Notes: generated by a model from the sequence alone, not told the origin. Shown: positions 56,140 to 64,000, counted from the stretch's first letter. The stretch: DNA of 64,000 nt from Kovacikia minuta CCNUW1 (GCF_020091585.1 NZ_CP083582.1:3410001-3474000), one strand, 5' to 3'. Translations and numbers: made by a program.

Positions 56140-57666
56140 TCATCCACGGTTCAGGAGATCGCCAAAATAACGTCGATACAGACCGCACAATGGCACAACC
56201 GCATTCCCCTGGTACTTCACCAGCCCCATGCTTTGCAGTCGGAACGCTTCCTCAGTTCCCACCTGAACAGGCTGGTCGGTAGACACAACCTGACGCAGAG
56301 CCGTCACCAGTTTGTGATCCGATTTTAGATTCAAATAATGATGCCGCAAATGTTCTCCATACAATCCCCCTTCCGTCGGTGCGACCTCCAACAACTCCGT
56401 TAGGGTCATCCGCTGTCGGGCAATCTGGTAAAGTGCCACCCGCAATAGATAGGGATGCCCACCCACAAGCTGCATCAGTTGTTCCATCGGCTCCTCACCC
56501 CACTGAAGCCCATGCCGCTGGATCAGATCTTGCACCTCCACCCGTCTCAACTCCCGTAACTCAGTTGCAAATCCAACATTAAACGGCGACTGGTCCATGT
56601 TCAACGGAATGTAGACTTCCTTGGAATGGGCTATCACCAGCCTCAGCTTCTTCCAGGCATCTTCGTTCTTGCCCTGCTCATGCCAGGTTCGCAGCAACCC
56701 AAAAAAGTCTCTGGCGATTTCCTCGTGGGCAAAGATTTCATCCGCATTATCCAGACCCAGCACCAAAGGCATATCGGATTCTGCCAACAGGTAGCGCTCG
56801 AAGTATCTAATACTCTTGTTTTTCGCTCCTAAAATGCCTTTCCAGTAGTCTGCCAGCTTATCGGGTCGCTCCATTGCCTCCGTCACACTGGCACAAAACC
56901 ACTGGAGGAACTGATCCAAACTGGACCAAAACTCGGCATCGATCGACCGGAAGTTCACAGCCGCCGTTCGATACCCCTGCTGCTTGGCAGAGTCCAGCAC
57001 CCGACTGATCAATGAAGTCTTGCCCATCTGCCCCGGCGCTTTAATCCGGATCAGTGCTCCCGGTCTGACCAACCGTTCATAGCAATCCGCATCGATCGGG
57101 GAACGCTCCATATAAAACTGAGAGCCGAGAGGAACGGCTCCGTCTGGCTCCTCCAAACTGACAACCAGGCTAGATTGAGTCTTCTCCTCCTCCGCATCTG
57201 GCTTCGATGTCTGCAAGACCGCCTCAACCGCTTTGCGGATTCCCTGAGCCACATTCAAAAACGCCTCATCGGTATTTGCCCAGGTCGTAATCGGTTGGGC
57301 ATTTTTGGGCAACGCCTGCAATTTGCCGAAGGGCGCACCATGCCAATCCACAGGCTTCAGGATAATCGGAATCACACAGGCTTCCCTCGCTTCATGCCGC
57401 ACCATCGCCTGAGTTAGCTCAATGTCGTAGCAGTAATCGGAAGCCAGGAAATCCGCACTGATCAGCAATAGAATCACCTGCGCTGAATTGAGGTGAGCAT
57501 CTATATCGCCTGCCCATTCGCTACCAGCGGTAATCTGGCGATCGTGCCACGCCTTAATTACTCCCTGACGCTTCATGATGCTGAGATGCTTGGCTAGTTC
57601 ATCCCTCAAAGCCTCATCTCGATGGGAGTAGGAGAAAAAAACTTCGATTGCTTGACTGTCTGACAT
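56140..57666 (-). CDS. TIR-domain STAND ATPase
   Basis: 508 residues from ATG 57666 (MSDSQAIEVFFSYSHRDEAL); the frame is open further up, but the extension runs toward a repeat element. TIR domain at ~5-140: EVFFSYSHRDEALRDELAKH, VILLLISADFLASDYCYDIE with the Glu at the usual catalytic position of NAD-cleaving TIRs. An AAA_35-type ATPase follows at ~170-480: GSQFYMERSPIDADCYERLV, IKAPGQMGKTSLISRVL (P-loop), PLVLGLDNADEIFAHE (Walker B), SPFNVGFATELREL, and a C-terminal winged helix. The same PFNVG motif occurs in the next gene. The likely role is defence: ligand-triggered oligomerisation and NAD depletion. This is family-level inference. Confidence 0.9.
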   Translation of the reverse strand: MSDSQAIEVFFSYSHRDEALRDELAKHLSIMKRQGVIKAWHDRQITAGSEWAGDIDAHLNSAQVILLLISADFLASDYCYDIELTQAMVRHEAREACVIPIILKPVDWHGAPFGKLQALPKNAQPITTWANTDEAFLNVAQGIRKAVEAVLQTSKPDAEEEKTQSSLVVSLEEPDGAVPLGSQFYMERSPIDADCYERLVRPGALIRIKAPGQMGKTSLISRVLDSAKQQGYRTAAVNFRSIDAEFWSSLDQFLQWFCASVTEAMERPDKLADYWKGILGAKNKSIRYFERYLLAESDMPLVLGLDNADEIFAHEEIARDFFGLLRTWHEQGKNEDAWKKLRLVIAHSKEVYIPLNMDQSPFNVGFATELRELRRVEVQDLIQRHGLQWGEEPMEQLMQLVGGHPYLLRVALYQIARQRMTLTELLEVAPTEGGLYGEHLRHHYLNLKSDHKLVTALRQVVSTDQPVQVGTEEAFRLQSMGLVKYQGNAVVPLCGLYRRYFGDLLNRG

Positions 57667-57778
57667 GGATAAACTCAGTTCCTGGCTGAAGGGGCAATAA
57701 GCAAAGAGGCAATCAGCAATCTCCAGTATCCTATTTCTGAATAATAATGGCGAGCCAGACACCTGGACTTGATAACTC

Positions 57779-57877
57779 ATACCCAATTAAATAGTCTTCG
57801 TGGCACATCAACATCCTGTAAGGGCGTTTGGCCAAACGCCCCTACCAAACTGTCGCGTTTTCAATTCAAATTGGTAT
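57779..57877. repeat. 99 bp inverted-repeat element, copy 2
   Basis: Same length and same ends (ATACCCAATTAAAT, ATTCAAATTGGTAT) as at 22759-22857, with the central GGGCGTTTGGCCAAACGCCC. It sits just upstream of the TIR gene and may carry or interrupt its promoter. Confidence 0.8.
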
Positions 57878-57949
57878 CACTCTACAACTACCTCCTATCA
57901 ATTTCCCTACAAGAACCAAAAACTTTGGCTCAACTGCGCCAGGAAACAG

Positions 57950-58216
57950 TCAGAAAACTTGGGTGGTGACTGATTGCCATTTGGAATGGTGCCTGACGAC
58001 GCAAGCCAGAGCCTTTGCAAATTTATGTCCACTTTGCATCGTCACACACTCTACGCAACTATACAAAAACACGCAATTGCTGACGCAAACCTCCGAGGTT
58101 TTGGTCAAAATGCGTCGCTTCCACCACTCCCACGATCGCGTTAACGGTTCAATTTGCAGATCTGGATCAATCGCAATCACAGTAATTTTGGCGTTCTCAA
58201 CCACAGTATTTCCCAT
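57950..58216 (-). CDS. Possible remnant of a small gene
   Basis: The first ~40 residues (GNTVVENAKITVIAIDPDLQ and IEPLTRSWEWWKRRI) read like a real protein. After KTSEV the frame enters the AACCTCCGAGGTT repeat and becomes random. A small gene whose 3' part was replaced by a repeat insertion would look like this. It is upstream of the TIR gene on the same strand, but there is no evidence it belongs to that system. Confidence 0.3.
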   Translation of the reverse strand: MGNTVVENAKITVIAIDPDLQIEPLTRSWEWWKRRILTKTSEVCVSNCVFLYSCVECVTMQSGHKFAKALACVVRHHSKWQSVTTQVF

Positions 58217-58362
58217 GATTGTGTTGGACTGTGATCACAATCGTTCCAGTCACCTGATTTGGAGTGGTTTCAGTCATACCAACTGCGGTGAAAGGAATGA
58301 AAGCACAAGGAGGGTTAAATTCCACAGTATCAAAGGTAAGCGTGATGTTCTGCCATGACCCA

Positions 58363-58926
58363 CTAAAACTCCCATTCGGTAAACAGTTCTCGGACAGGCA
58401 GCGAAAATCCTGGAATCACCGTCTCACCCTCTAATTGATCATCTAATCGCAAGAGCCGATCAGGTTCAGGTGAGTGATAAACGAGGACATATTTCTCATC
58501 GGGATGGATGACCCATACGAGTCGGGTTTGATTTTCAAAGTACTCCACGATCTTGGTGTGAATTTCTTCCACCGTGTTGTTAGGCGACAAGATCTCGACT
58601 GCCAGGTCGGGCGACCCCTCAAAAAATCCTTTTGGCAAGCGCTTACGTCCTTGCAAGCGCTCTCTGACAACAAACGAGATAGCGGGCGATCGCTTATTAC
58701 CAGACTTCATCGTGAAGGCGGTGCTAGAGTCACAGACCACTCCCAACTTCCTGGAACGGACATAGAGCGACAGGCTTCCCCCCAAGAAACTGCCGATTTC
58801 GCCATGCTCCATCCCGGAATTTCCCATATCCAGCAGTTCCCCATTGACTAACTCATAGCGTTCGCTACCGGGCAACGCCATGAACTCCTCATCGGTCCAG
58901 ATTTTCTTGCCTGAGGCGATTGTCAT
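58363..58926 (-). CDS. Uma2 family (DUF820) PD-(D/E)XK-like protein
   Basis: 187 residues. WTDEEFMALPGSERYELVNG, PDLAVEILSPNNTVEEIHTK, IVEYFENQTRLVWVIHPDEK and LEGETVIPGFSLPVRELF match the cyanobacterial Uma2 pattern. Its Asp, Glu and Lys-rich core resembles restriction-type nucleases. Cyanobacteria carry dozens of such genes, many on mobile islands. The substrate is not known. It stands alone with its ATG at 58926, fixed by the conserved opening. Confidence 0.88.
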   Translation of the reverse strand: MTIASGKKIWTDEEFMALPGSERYELVNGELLDMGNSGMEHGEIGSFLGGSLSLYVRSRKLGVVCDSSTAFTMKSGNKRSPAISFVVRERLQGRKRLPKGFFEGSPDLAVEILSPNNTVEEIHTKIVEYFENQTRLVWVIHPDEKYVLVYHSPEPDRLLRLDDQLEGETVIPGFSLPVRELFTEWEF

Positions 58927-59050
58927 TTTGGCTTACAACATTTTGGATTTGCGTTGAAATTGTTTCTCCAGTGTGTCACAGGTGCAGGCGATCGCCTTAT
59001 CCTCCCTGGGCATTCTAAATGGGTAAACTCCAACAAAAGGGGAAATCGAT

Positions 59051-59548
59051 ATGCCTGCCAACCGCATCAGCGCCGCCCTTTCCGCTACCGAACAGCAAGA
59101 AGTGATGAGTGCCATCGCCACCATTCGCCAGAAGCTGTCATTTCTGGTTGACCTGAGTCCAGAGGAACGGAAATCGCTGGCAAAGCTGGGCGATCGCAAC
59201 CGCGCTTTTACCCGCAAGGTGCTGGAAATTGCCACCCAGAATCCCGACTTTCTGCCCCGCTCATTCAACCTGGAGGAAATGCGGCGCGACCTGGAATTGT
59301 TTGAAGCCCTCCAACCGATGCTGCTGGCACTCACACACCTGCAAGAGTTAATTGATGATACGGCAGTTGCAGCAGGCGGCGAAGCCTACACCGCTGCTCT
59401 GGAAGTCTACCGCTACGCCAAAGCTAATGGTACCGTTGCCGGACTGGATAACCTGGTGGACGAAATGGGACAACGGTTTTCGCAACAGACAAATCGAGGG
59501 AAATCAGCCGCCGCACGAAATTCCAGCCCAACTGCCAACCCCGGCTGA
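59051..59548 (+). CDS. Hypothetical helical protein
   Basis: 165 residues. Almost entirely helical: SAALSATEQQEVMSAIATIR, LVDLSPEERKSLAKLGDRNR, FNLEEMRRDLELFEALQPML, LALTHLQELIDDTAVAAGGE and AYTAALEVYRYAKANG. The last ~25 residues are basic and disordered. AAAGGGG precedes ATG 59051 as a possible ribosome site. It resembles small four-helix proteins conserved in cyanobacteria, but I cannot name it. No signal or membrane segment. Confidence 0.7.
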   Translation: MPANRISAALSATEQQEVMSAIATIRQKLSFLVDLSPEERKSLAKLGDRNRAFTRKVLEIATQNPDFLPRSFNLEEMRRDLELFEALQPMLLALTHLQELIDDTAVAAGGEAYTAALEVYRYAKANGTVAGLDNLVDEMGQRFSQQTNRGKSAAARNSSPTANPG

Positions 59549-59899
59549 GTCCCATTCCTGCTGATGGGAATAGGCTGGCTATGGTCGCAATGGAGCCAGC
59601 CTCACGGCTGACGAAGCCAGCCTTGTTTTCAGCGAAGCTAGTCTCACCGCTGACGAAGCCAGTCTCGTTTTCAGCGAAGCCAGCCCCGTTTTCAGCGAAG
59701 CCAGCCTCATTTTCAACGGAGCTAGTCTCACCGCTGGCGAAGCCAGCCTAACGATCGGGGAGACCAGCTTCACTTCAAGTGAAGCCAGCCTACCTGGAAG
59801 TGGAGCTAGCCTACAATCCACACACACAATCCCTCGTTGTCACAGTTTTTCCAGCAGTTTCTGGCGCAATTGCCATTCCTGCAAGGTGAAGGAACACCT
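59549..59899. other. Gap filled mostly by the minisatellite
   Basis: Apart from the 21 bp repeats at 59593-59820, the remaining ~120 bases show nothing. No gene is supported. Confidence 0.6.
59593..59820. repeat. 21 bp minisatellite, about 11 units
   Basis: Units of 21 bases starting GAAGCCAGCCTC follow each other from 59593 to about 59820. Two unit types alternate: one ends GTTTTCAGC, the other ACCGCTGAC. The period of 21 means each forward frame reads a heptad (EASLVFS/EASLTAD), but no start codon serves it. On the minus strand an ATG-started frame (RLASLKT repeats) exists; I regard it as chance. Confidence 0.85.
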
Positions 59900-60217
59900 T
59901 CAGCCATCCACATCACGAATTTTTTGGGCGGTACAAAGCAGATCGATCGCCTGATCCCCCGTAATCAATCGCTTCAAGACAACCTGACCAATGGCTTTAG
60001 ATGCGGGTTCCATTTGGGCTTCAGAAGTTGGTTTGACCTCTACCATCAGCACCGCGTCTTCAACCCGATACAGCCATAACTTCTCGCCATTCTCCCAGAT
60101 ACAAAGATCCATCTGGCGAATCTCCGGTTCCCGTCTCCAGGCAGCTTCATTCCAGAGTCCGCCAAGTTCCCAAACTCGACCGACTGTCCATCCATCTGAT
60201 AGAAAGAAGTACTTCAC
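59900..60217 (-). CDS. Hypothetical small protein
   Basis: 105 residues from ATG 60217. KYFFLSDGWTVGRVWELGGL, WNEAAWRREPEIRQMDLCIW and EKLWLYRVEDAVLMVEVKPT form a convincing beta-rich domain. The C-terminal ~35 residues are helical (ASKAIGQVVLKRLITGDQAI). It looks like a conserved cyanobacterial family I cannot name. Soluble, without cofactor motifs. It converges with the minisatellite and is divergent from apt. Confidence 0.65.
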   Translation of the reverse strand: MKYFFLSDGWTVGRVWELGGLWNEAAWRREPEIRQMDLCIWENGEKLWLYRVEDAVLMVEVKPTSEAQMEPASKAIGQVVLKRLITGDQAIDLLCTAQKIRDVDG

Positions 60218-60368
60218 AGATCGCTACATTTCCTCAACTTGTCAGATAGCTTACACTCAATGTCAACCTAAGCGGTATCTTGATTAAGTTGCCTCGTATA
60301 AACAAGACACCAAAAATGGCGGGCAACGGCTTCCCCCTATTACACGATTACCGTTTAGCGACAAATTC

Positions 60369-60884
60369 ATGGATATTAAGGCTCTGATTCGCGAAGTTCC
60401 AGACTTTCCCAAACCGGGAATCCAGTTTAAGGACATTACAACACTCCTGCGGGATGCGGAAGGGCTTCGCTATACCGTTGATGTTTTGGCAGAGAAGTGT
60501 GCCGACCTGAACCCTGATTTCGTAATTGGGATGGAGTCACGCGGCTTTATCTTCGGTGCGCCCCTGGCATACAAGTTGGGATGTGGGTTCATCCCCGTTC
60601 GCAAACCTGGTAAACTTCCGGCTGCGGTTCACTGCATTGAATATGAACTGGAGTACGGCATGGATCGCCTGGAGGTGCATCAGGATGCACTGCACCCACC
60701 AGAGAGCAGAATTTTGATCGTGGATGATGTGATTGCAACGGGGGGAACCGCCAGTGCGACGGCAAAACTGGTGCAGCAAACGGGCTGTACCCTCGTCGGT
60801 TTTGCCTTTGTAATTGAGCTAAAAGACCTGAACGGACGCAAACATCTCCCGGATGTCCCTATCATTACGTTAGTTGAGTATTAG
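60369..60884 (+). CDS. apt: Adenine phosphoribosyltransferase
   Basis: 171 residues, the normal length. It converts adenine and PRPP to AMP. The opening [51 protein letters not shown] flexible loop and the PRPP-binding loop [14 protein letters not shown] are all intact. The end [12 protein letters not shown] is typical. Cytosolic purine salvage. The permease gene starts 60 bases downstream with no obvious terminator between. Confidence 0.96.
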   Translation: MDIKALIREVPDFPKPGIQFKDITTLLRDAEGLRYTVDVLAEKCADLNPDFVIGMESRGFIFGAPLAYKLGCGFIPVRKPGKLPAAVHCIEYELEYGMDRLEVHQDALHPPESRILIVDDVIATGGTASATAKLVQQTGCTLVGFAFVIELKDLNGRKHLPDVPIITLVEY

Positions 60885-60944
60885 GATAGTCTTGAGCTGT
60901 TAGCATTGGCTATCCGCTATCCGCTACTCGCTATTAGCCAGAAT

Positions 60945-61991
60945 ATGACGACCTCCGATCGCCGCAAATTTGACTCCAATCTGGACAGCCTCACCGCGTT
61001 CTTTGCCAGCGACACCTTCGCTTACATCGTCAAGCGGGTGTTGCAGGCGCTGTTAACCCTGCTGCTGGCATCTGCCCTCTGTTTCTTCATCATTCAACTC
61101 GCGCCTGGGGATTATCTGGATACGCTGAAGGAAAATCCCAAGATTTCGCCAGAGCGGATTGAGCAACTCAGAAAACAGTTTGGGCTGGATAAGTCCTGGA
61201 TTGAGCAATATTTTCGCTGGCTCTGGCAGGTGGTGACGCAGGGAAATTTTGGCACCAGCTTTATCTACCAGCGATCGGTGGCTTCTCTCCTATGGGAAAG
61301 AGTTCCCGCGACCTTGTTGATGGCAATTTCATCTCTGGTCGTCACCTGGGCGATCGCCATTCCCTTAGGAATTGTGGGGGCAGTTAACCAGAACCGAACG
61401 ATCGATCGATTTCTCCAGGTACTGAGTTATACGGGGCAGGGGTTTCCCAGTTTCATCGCGGCTCTGATGCTGCTGATTTTTGCCCAAAACACCACTCCCC
61501 TGTTTCCCGTTGGGGATATGACCAGCATCGATCATGCCGACCTGAACTGGTTCGGCAAAATTCTCGACATTGGCTGGCATTTGATTCTGCCCACGATCGC
61601 CCTCAGTATCACCAGTTTTGCTGGGCTTCAACGAATTACCAGAGGTCAACTGCTGGATGTTCTCCGGCAGGACTATATTCAAACCGCCCGCGCCAAAGGT
61701 CTACCCGAAAATAAGGTCATCTACGTCCACGCTCTGCGGAATGCCATCAACCCCCTGATTACCCTGCTTGGGTTTGAATTTGCCGCCCTCCTTAGCGGTG
61801 CATTCATCACCGAATACTTCTTCAATTGGCCCGGTCTGGGACGCCTGATCCTCCAGGCAATGCAGGCACAGGATCTTTACCTGGTGATGGCAAGCCTGAT
61901 GATGGGTGCTTTCATGTTGATTGTCGGCAATCTGCTGGCAGACCTGCTGCTGAAGGTCGTTGACCCCCGGATCAAGCTGGGTGCGAGTTAG
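60945..61991 (+). CDS. Peptide/nickel-type ABC transporter permease (DppB-like)
   Basis: 348 residues from ATG 60945; a longer TTG-started frame to 60906 reads through simple CGCTATC repeats and is unlikely. Six membrane helices: LQALLTLLLASALCFFIIQL after a ~35-residue cytosolic tail, then LLMAISSLVVTWAIAIPLGI, FIAALMLLIFAQN, LILPTIALSITSFAGLQRI, GFEFAALLSGAFITEYFF and LVMASLMMGAFMLIVGNLLA. The EAA loop (ARAKGLPENKVIYVHALRNA) that docks the ATPase is clear. It should import peptides or related solutes with DppC, ATPases and a binding protein, none of which is adjacent. The N-terminal extension is longer than usual. Confidence 0.9.
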   Translation: MTTSDRRKFDSNLDSLTAFFASDTFAYIVKRVLQALLTLLLASALCFFIIQLAPGDYLDTLKENPKISPERIEQLRKQFGLDKSWIEQYFRWLWQVVTQGNFGTSFIYQRSVASLLWERVPATLLMAISSLVVTWAIAIPLGIVGAVNQNRTIDRFLQVLSYTGQGFPSFIAALMLLIFAQNTTPLFPVGDMTSIDHADLNWFGKILDIGWHLILPTIALSITSFAGLQRITRGQLLDVLRQDYIQTARAKGLPENKVIYVHALRNAINPLITLLGFEFAALLSGAFITEYFFNWPGLGRLILQAMQAQDLYLVMASLMMGAFMLIVGNLLADLLLKVVDPRIKLGAS

Positions 61992-62133
61992 GTGGTAGGT
62001 GGTAGGGAAGAGTTTTAAGTTTTGAGCTTTAAGTTTTGAATCCCCTTTCCCCTTTCCCCCTTCTCCTTTTCCTTTTCCCTCTCATCACCCCATCACCTCT
62101 TCATCCCCCATCCCTCATCTCCCATCCCTTCCT
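61992..62133. repeat. GGTAGGT and pyrimidine heptamer element
   Basis: GGTGGTAGGTGGTAGG follows the permease stop, then TTTTAAGTTTTGAGC-like units. After these come CCCTTTCC, CATCACCCCATCACC and CCCATCCCTCATCTCCC units up to the next gene end. Same family as the other purine-AT-pyrimidine elements. Confidence 0.75.
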
Positions 62134-62724
62134 CTACGGTTGGCTATGCAGCTTCTTCTGAGGTGCGATCAGGTTTGCACCGGTAATGGGGTTGGGGACG
62201 ATCAGCGCACTCCCTAAAAGGATGGAGATGCCCATCAATAAGCCAGTGAGGATTCTGACCTGGGAGCGAAGTTGGCGGATTTGTCGATCGCTTTCCGCCA
62301 GGGCAAGGCGATCGGAGGCGGTTAAGGCACTTGCCTGAGCCTCTGCCACTGGAGGAATGCCCGGATTCTGGATCGGCTGTCGAGGTTTAAAACTCACCTT
62401 TGAGTGTAGCCAGTTGGTAATGATTCGGGGGCAATTTTTCTTAAACCAGCGCAGGGCAAAAACCCTGAATACAGGTTTTGGCATCCAGGCAATTGCCTTC
62501 AAAAGCTGATTCAGAGGGCGGTTTTGAAACTTCTGGTTAATCAAATTGACTGAGCCAACATCGTACAGACAATCCAGGATCATCTTGATCGTTGTTTCCT
62601 CCTGTTCGCTCAGGTGCTGGATCAAAAGCATCACGTCATGCATACGTTCAGCTTCTCGACGCATTTCTTGAGGGGAACGAACGATTGGCGCTGATTGTCC
62701 TGAGGAGACCGACTTGGACATCAT
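62134..62724 (-). CDS. Hypothetical protein with one C-terminal membrane helix
   Basis: 196 residues. A conserved-looking N-terminal part (EMRREAERMHDVMLLIQHLS, TIKMILDCLYDVGSVNLINQ, KFQNRPLNQLLKAIAWMPKP, RWFKKNCPRIITNWLHSKVS) is followed by a coiled segment (LALAESDRQIRQLRSQVRIL). One membrane helix (TGLLMGISILLGSALIVPNP) lies near the C-terminus. It resembles small cyanobacterial membrane-tethered proteins, but I cannot name it. The ATG at 62724 or the next codon could start it. The 3' end abuts a repeat element. Confidence 0.68.
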   Translation of the reverse strand: MMSKSVSSGQSAPIVRSPQEMRREAERMHDVMLLIQHLSEQEETTIKMILDCLYDVGSVNLINQKFQNRPLNQLLKAIAWMPKPVFRVFALRWFKKNCPRIITNWLHSKVSFKPRQPIQNPGIPPVAEAQASALTASDRLALAESDRQIRQLRSQVRILTGLLMGISILLGSALIVPNPITGANLIAPQKKLHSQP

Positions 62725-63128
62725 GGATGGGTTGAATTACGGTTTAATGAGCGAAATTGTGTACCTAAGCGAACATCCGCTAATTAAGCATGGCAGATAA
62801 TTTACTTAGGTTTGTTCTGTCTGAAGATAGGATTTTCACCATTTTAAGAGATGGTCATCGGTGAAATGGGTCGGGGTGTACCGATTTATTCAATTACAAA
62901 TTGCAACGACATGCTTAATTGATCCCTTTAAACAGCATGGGCGATCGGGGTCTTAAGTGAGAATTAAAGAGACTCGGTAGCTGAAACAATAGCTTTTGAT
63001 GCCCCATACCTTGGACTGTTTTAACCGATGCATCCGATGTTGATGCCTCCAAAAAATTAAAAATTAAAAATTAAAACCTTTTTCCCAACGATCAATTTGA
63101 ACTCTCAAGTAGCGGAGGCGATTCAATC
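62725..63128. other. Divergent promoter region of ppsA
   Basis: About 400 A/T-rich bases with no gene. AAAAATT repeats at about 63050-63075. AGCGGAGG lies 9 bases before the ppsA ATG and is a good ribosome site. Confidence 0.5.
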
Positions 63129-64000
63129 ATGGCGTTAGAGACAAGTCTTTTGGCAAATCCTGTGTATGTCAGTTGGTTTGAGGAGTTAAGGATCACTGAC
63201 ATTGACAAAGTGGGGGGTAAAAATGCCTCTTTGGGCGAACTAATCCGTACCCTGAAAGATCAGGGTGTCCGGGTTCCCGATGGATTTGCAATCACGGTTG
63301 ATGCCTACTGGACCTTTCTAAAAGCAGAAGGGCTGAAAGATAAACTCCGCTCCCATTTAGATGATCTGGCGCAGGGCAAACAATCCCTGGCACAGGTGGG
63401 GAGAGCAATTCGCTGGTTATTTTTGCAAACCCCCTGTTCCCCCTGAAATTGTGGAGTCTATCCGGCAGGCCTACCGCGACCTGTGCCAGCGTTATGGCGT
63501 CGATAAAGTGGATGTGGCGGTGCGCAGCAGTGCCACCGCTGAGGATTTGCCCGATGCCAGTTTTGCCGGACAGCAGGAAACCTTTCTGAACATTCGGGGC
63601 GAAGAGGAACTCCTGGATGCCTGTCGCCACTGTTATGCGTCCATGTTCACCGATCGCGCCATCAGCTACCGCCAGGAAACGGGCTACGACCATATGCACG
63701 TCGCGCTGTCCGTTGGCGTTCAAAAAATGGTGCGTTCCGATAAAGCCAGTGCGGGAGTCATGTTCTCGATCGATACCGAATCGGGCTTCCCGGATGCGGC
63801 GATCGTCAGTGGTTCCTGGGGATTGGGCGAAAACGTGGTGCAGGGAGCCGTTACCCCCGACCAGTTTATTGTCTACAAACCCTTGTTAGATCGTCCCCAC
63901 CTCCAACCCATCATCGACAAAAGCAAGGGCAGCAAAGAAAAGAAAATGGTCTACGCCACCGAAGGTAGTAAGACCGTCAAGAACATCAACACCACAGGTA
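63129..64000 (+). pseudogene. ppsA: Phosphoenolpyruvate synthase, frameshifted, 3' end beyond window
   Basis: ATG 63129 opens the ATP-binding half: FEELRITDIDKVGGKNASLG and VRVPDGFAITVDAYWTFLK. At CCCCC (63430-63434) one extra C breaks the frame after WLFLQTP, and the other frame continues [58 protein letters not shown] and [19 protein letters not shown] to the window edge. The enzyme makes phosphoenolpyruvate from pyruvate, ATP and water. All ATP-grasp motifs visible so far are intact, and a shift in a run of C is a classic error or hot spot. The phosphohistidine and PEP domains lie outside. Confidence 0.87.

Larger units (their letters stand above)
57667..58362. other. Region upstream of the TIR gene
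   Basis: Holds the 99 bp element and an AACCTCCGAGGTTTTGG motif near 58088 that has relatives at 30422 and 30603. A short minus-strand frame (57950-58216) is listed separately with low confidence. Nothing else firm. Confidence 0.5.

Noticed and set aside
59579-59827. Minus-strand gene with RLASLKT repeats
   Set aside because: It is the antisense reading of a 21 bp minisatellite. Any such array is open in several frames, and there is no ribosome site or family.

Overview
The window is cyanobacterial chromosome. The octamer GCGATCGC (HIP1) is very frequent, and several genes belong to families known essentially from cyanobacteria: ycf54, a CAAD/CURT1-type protein, DUF1824, an EbsA-like pilus protein, a group 2 sigma factor, ELWxxDGT repeats and Uma2. 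Abundant heptanucleotide tandem repeats and many small inverted-repeat elements suggest a filamentous Leptolyngbya-like lineage. That placement is inference.

Layout. 0-19 kb: a frameshifted beta-lactamase-type hydrolase, a frameshifted Ser/Thr kinase, a membrane aspartic protease, a GST, an ABC ATPase, a Tat-exported metallophosphoesterase, folC, a GAF-PAS-GGDEF-EAL protein, a rhodanese-like protein, msrB, an O6-alkylguanine methyltransferase and a PAS histidine kinase. 19-30 kb: a HerA/HAS-barrel ATPase with an internal stop, a sigma factor, a pentapeptide-repeat protein, an overlapping glycosyltransferase/radical-SAM pair, an ebsA-like gene, a TerB-DnaJ protein, truB and an exported SH3-like protein. 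30-38 kb: a gene-free stretch, a receiver-histidine kinase bracketed by two copies of a ~95 bp inverted-repeat element, a 17-repeat ELWxxDGT protein and a receiver-GGDEF-EAL protein. 38-46 kb: CAAD protein, 2Fe-2S ferredoxin, a broken small gene, DUF1824, a UvrD-like helicase, speD, pdxJ, ycf54 and a SPOR-like protein.

46-60 kb is an accessory, defence-like island. Four two-gene modules alternate with five copies of a ~105 bp HIP1-containing inverted-repeat element. Three modules are PIN toxin/antitoxin pairs and one is an unrecognised pair. A 1.4 kb IS256-type insertion follows, inside a STAND-ATPase/WD40 gene, and next to it lies a TIR-domain STAND ATPase gene. The TIR-STAND plus STAND-WD40 pair looks like a bacterial NLR-like immune operon. 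Removing the IS and one copy of its 7 bp target duplication restores the WD40 frame exactly. 58-64 kb: Uma2, hypothetical genes, a 21 bp minisatellite, apt, a peptide-type ABC permease and a frameshifted, truncated ppsA.

Two window-wide patterns stand out. First, heptanucleotide tandem repeats lie between genes and also inside at least five reading frames (folC, HerA-like, receiver-kinase, helicase, PAS kinase). Three of these share the encoded peptide IQNSK. Second, five genes each carry one extra base relative to the frame expected for their family. They may be pseudogenes, but the uniform +1 pattern makes sequence error a serious alternative.
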